Of a stretch of 64,000 nt of DNA, positions 61,376-64,000 are shown piece by piece; the stretch's first letter is position 1, and every line of letters begins with the position of its first letter. The DNA is taken from the NCBI GenBank assembly GCA_030248225.1, contig JASANE010018413.1:1-64000 (forward strand), read 5' to 3'. The notes under the pieces are model-generated. The model made no database searches. It was not told the origin of the DNA and saw nothing but the letters and a program-made list of their open reading frames with translations. The position numbers and the translations under genes are program-made. This DNA comes from Trileptium ribeirensis (Eukaryota > Nematoda > Enoplea > Enoplida > Thoracostomopsidae).

Positions 61376-62272
61376 TTGTGCATCATGTCAAACATTGGTA
61401 TATTGGTCAAAAGCAGCGTGCGTTGCACGCTAGTGTCACGCAACATCAATGCAGCTAAGGAGTTGGAGTTTGTTACTGCAAAACAATCGCAAGTGGCTGA
61501 AGCGTGTGTTTCCAGACTTCAGGATCACAGAGAACGGCTCAAACAGATGAACGAAAATATTCTGGACACCACTGGTACCGATGGGAACCTCGATAAAGAT
61601 ATCCATCGCTCACAAGAGTATGATGATGCTTTGTTAGAAACAATTATTACCGTTAATTCTAAGATTCGCGCTGCAATGTCTGAGGAATTGACGTCATTGG
61701 CAAATGAATCCGCGCGCAACTCGTCGTTCCAGGGCCACCAAATCAAAGCAGTAACTTTGCCTAAGTTGCAGATTATGACTTTTGGCGGCGACCCGTTGAA
61801 ATAGGATGAATTCTGGGATTCCTTTGCGTTAACGATTCACGATAACCCAGGACTGTCATCAGTAGACAAGTTGAAGTATCTACGCAGTTTCCTTGCCAGT
61901 AACGCGCTTCGCATTGCAGACGGCTACCGACTCACCACAGACAATTATGATACAATAGTTGAAGACTTAACGGAACGATTCGGAAATAAACAGATTGCAA
62001 TCTTCACACACTTCGAAACATTGTTAGCAGCTCAAGTTACCCAAGATATCTATAAGTTAAAAACCACATACGATGAATGTGAACACCATATACGTAGTTT
62101 GATAGCTGTGGGCCTTCCAGAGGACACATTTGGACAGGTCTTTACACCAATAATATTGTCAAAACTGCCATTGTTTGTAAAGATGGAACTGTTCCGGCGC
62201 GATGGTTCTGCCTCCTGGACATTGACCAATCTAAGAGAATTGCTCAGGGATGAGATACTTGCTCGAGATTGA
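61376..62272 (+). pseudogene. BEL/Pao gag, interrupted by a stop
   Basis: One frame of about 298 codons carries a coiled N-terminal part, then VTLPKLQIMTFGGDP and FWDSFALTIHDNP...LSSVDKLKYLRSFL. This is the signature of the gag domain known as DUF1759. An in-frame TAG at 61802-61804 splits it in two, and TGA at 62270-62272 ends it early, with related sequence continuing in another frame. The likely start is the ATG at 61385 or the one before it. A short (AACAGTAACAGAAA)-type repeat follows at about 62330-62368. Confidence 0.8.
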
Positions 62273-62419
62273 AGCACACGAACTTTCGGTCCAAAAAAGC
62301 ATTGAAGATCGGCAAAATAGTGGTCGTGTACAGAAAACAGAAAACAGTAACAGAAAACAGTAACAGAAAACCAACAACTAGGGGTTAAACGGAAATCTTC
62401 GACGGGTATCCCAGCCTCG

Positions 62420-62677
62420 TTGTTATCTAGCAATGCTAATAATACCAAGTCAACAAGCCCGCATTGTCCTTTCTGTGACCAGGGTCATTACAGTGACCAG
62501 TGTATAGCGTTCTCTGACGTTCAAAGTAGGCGACGACAACCAAATAACCGTTGTCTCTCATGCTTAGGAATTGGCCACGTCTTAAAAAACTGTAAGAAAT
62601 CGGTAGCTTGCTTCCACTGCAAAAAGTCGGCATACCATCGCAGTTTGTGTTTGGCAAAATTCGGAAAAAAATTCTAA
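62420..62677 (+). pseudogene. BEL/Pao zinc-knuckle segment
   Basis: Three cysteine/histidine knuckles lie in tandem: CPFCDQGHYSDQC, CLSCLGIGHVLKNC and CFHCKKSAYHRSLC. This triple arrangement after gag is characteristic of BEL/Pao elements and would bind nucleic acid. It is in the same frame as gag but separated from it by stops, so it cannot be reached from the gag start. Confidence 0.8.
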
Positions 62678-63385
62678 AAATGTCACGACTAACTCTTCGA
62701 TACAAGATCTTCTCGATCATTTATTACAATTCATATAGCTAAAATTATAGGCGCAAAACCGTTGGGAGTCGAGCCTATATCGGCTGCGGGATTCGCAGAT
62801 ACCATGAGGACCACAAAGAACTACAAAATAGTTGAGTTCGACATTGTCTTAGTTAACTGATTAACAAAACGGGTGACTGCCAATGTCACTGATAACGTTT
62901 CGATGCAAATTCATAAAACCACCGTTGATCCCACTAAGTACTCTATCGTCCAACAAATGGTACTTACAGAGCCGTTGGTTAACGAAGTTCCATTGATTAC
63001 CGTCGATGTCTTGGTTGAACAGGACTATTATTACGATTTTGTGGGGTCCGATAGAATTCAATGTTCGGACGGATTGATATTTTTGTCCTCATCTTTAGCA
63101 TTTATCGGTACCGGTTGCATTAACAATGCCAGTACCAACGCGTGTTATATCTCAAGTACTCTATCGTCCAACAAATGGTACTTACAGAGCCGTTGGTTAA
63201 CGAAGTTCAAATGATTACCGTCGATGTCTTGGTTGAACAGGACTATTATTACGATTTTGTGGGGTCCGATAGAATTCAATGTTCGTACGGATTGATATTT
63301 TTGTCCTCATCTTTAGGATTTATCGGTACCGGTTGCATTAACAATGCCAGTACCAACGCGTGTTATATCTCAACCATGCATGTGT
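62678..63385 (+). pseudogene. BEL/Pao retropepsin-region remnant with internal duplication
   Basis: ITVDVLVEQDYYYDFVG and GLIFLSSSL-FIGTG correspond to the C-terminal part of the element's aspartic protease domain (DUF1758 type). The segment is present twice through a 218 bp tandem duplication. I do not see the catalytic Asp-Ser/Thr-Gly motif, so the active site is lost or lies in the scrambled 62690-62860 stretch. Confidence 0.65.
62937..63372 (+). repeat. 218 bp tandem duplication inside the retrotransposon
   Basis: CTCTATCGTCCAACAAATGG begins at 62941 and again at 63159. The two units differ at about four positions. The length is not a multiple of three, so the second unit is read in a different frame. 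Confidence 0.95.
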
Positions 63386-64000
63386 CGTTACAACCTGACA
63401 AAGAATTGGCTCTAGAGCATTTTTGGAGTCTCGAAGACATAGGCGTGAAAACTCTTCGACAACAACGGATGGCAAGATCGCTGTCAGGTTGTTTAATGAC
63501 TCCGTTCGACACCTCAATGGAAAATATTTTGTTTCTTGGCCAATGAACTTGACGCAACCGAATTGCCAGACAATAGAATGCTAGCCTATTGTCGTTTGAA
63601 ATCGCTTTTGAAGCGAACTGTTTCCGATACTGCACTGTATGAGACCTACAACAATGTATTCGACGATCAGCTTACTAAAGGATTCATTGAGCCAGTGGAC
63701 CCACATTGCAGTGCGGATAAGGCCTACTACATTACATTCCCCGCCACTGTGTGTTGACCCCATTTAAGTCTACAACAAAATTTCGGATCGTTTCGATGCC
63801 TCTGCAAAGGCCAACAGAAATAGTCCAAGTTTAAATGAATGCATGTATCGAAAGCCCTTCCTTTTGGATGATTTATATGGCCTCATAATGCGGTTCAGAC
63901 CTCACAATGTTGCTCTCGTCAGCGACATTGAAAAAGCTTTTTTATAGATTGGTCTTAATGAAAATTCCCATGACTACACACGATTTCTTTGGGTTCGTGA
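63386..64000 (+). pseudogene. BEL/Pao pre-RT linker and start of reverse transcriptase
   Basis: EHFWSLEDIGVKT at about 63420 and LTKGFIEPVDP further on match the conserved linker before the BEL/Pao reverse transcriptase. After 63760 the first reverse transcriptase motifs can be followed only by changing frame, and a stop lies near 63944. The domain runs off the window. Confidence 0.7.

Larger units (their letters stand above)
60650..64000 (+). mobile_element. BEL/Pao-type LTR retrotransposon, defective, cut by window edge
   Basis: Reads left to right: putative 5' LTR, leader, gag, three zinc knuckles, retropepsin-like remnant, linker and start of the reverse transcriptase. Order and motifs fit the BEL/Pao lineage. 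The copy is broken by an in-frame stop in gag, frame changes near 62270, 62690 and 63545, a 218 bp tandem duplication in the protease region, and frame breaks in the reverse transcriptase region. Such elements copy through an RNA intermediate; this copy cannot make an intact polyprotein. Integrase and the 3' LTR lie beyond the window, if present. Confidence 0.8.

Overview
This window looks like nuclear DNA from an invertebrate animal. It is AT-rich, has very little coding sequence, and is crowded with introns, diverged repeats and a retrotransposon remnant. The two genes I can reconstruct have GT-AG introns, usually with acceptors of the (T)TTCAG / TTTAG type, and a BEL/Pao LTR element is present; this lineage is known from metazoans. 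A large-genome nematode, arthropod or similar invertebrate fits. I cannot name the species from the sequence.

Left half (1-33.3 kb). One plus-strand gene covers most of it. Seven exons (1035-1156, 18547-18885, 21132-21240, 21483-21652, 23302-23692, 28090-28354, 32903-33261) join in phase into a 584-codon 3' part of a CW-zinc-finger protein. It resembles the part of a MORC-family chromatin ATPase that follows the ATPase. The CW domain has its four cysteines split over a 17.4 kb intron. The tail carries four SUMO-acceptor motifs and an acidic SUMO-interacting motif. The GHKL ATPase exons would lie to the left of the window. Nested on the minus strand inside the 17.4 kb intron is a second gene, a divergent ionotropic glutamate receptor (exons 8759-10141 and 3787-4281). 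It has both halves of the ligand-binding domain and the M1, M3 and M4 membrane segments. Its 5' end is not resolved. The introns hold foldback elements, dispersed repeats and small tandem duplications.

Middle (33.3-40.2 kb). There is no gene. It contains a degenerate array of about 50 bp units directly after the MORC-like gene, a second copy of a ~345 bp satellite block also present in an intron at 26.5-27.5 kb, and a 36 bp tandem array at 39.8-40.2 kb.

GC-rich island (about 40.2-47.8 kb). The base composition changes sharply to roughly half G+C. The stretch is full of perfect short hairpins and has no convincing reading frame. I could not match it to rRNA, tRNA or a transposon. It is the least explained part of the window.

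Right part (48-64 kb). Diverged repeats and anonymous AT-rich DNA are followed by a 2.4 kb inverted repeat with ~1.08 kb arms (57048-59430). Last comes a broken BEL/Pao-type LTR retrotransposon running off the right edge: putative 5' LTR 60650-60991, gag, zinc knuckles, protease remnant and start of the reverse transcriptase. It carries stops, frameshifts and a 218 bp internal tandem duplication.
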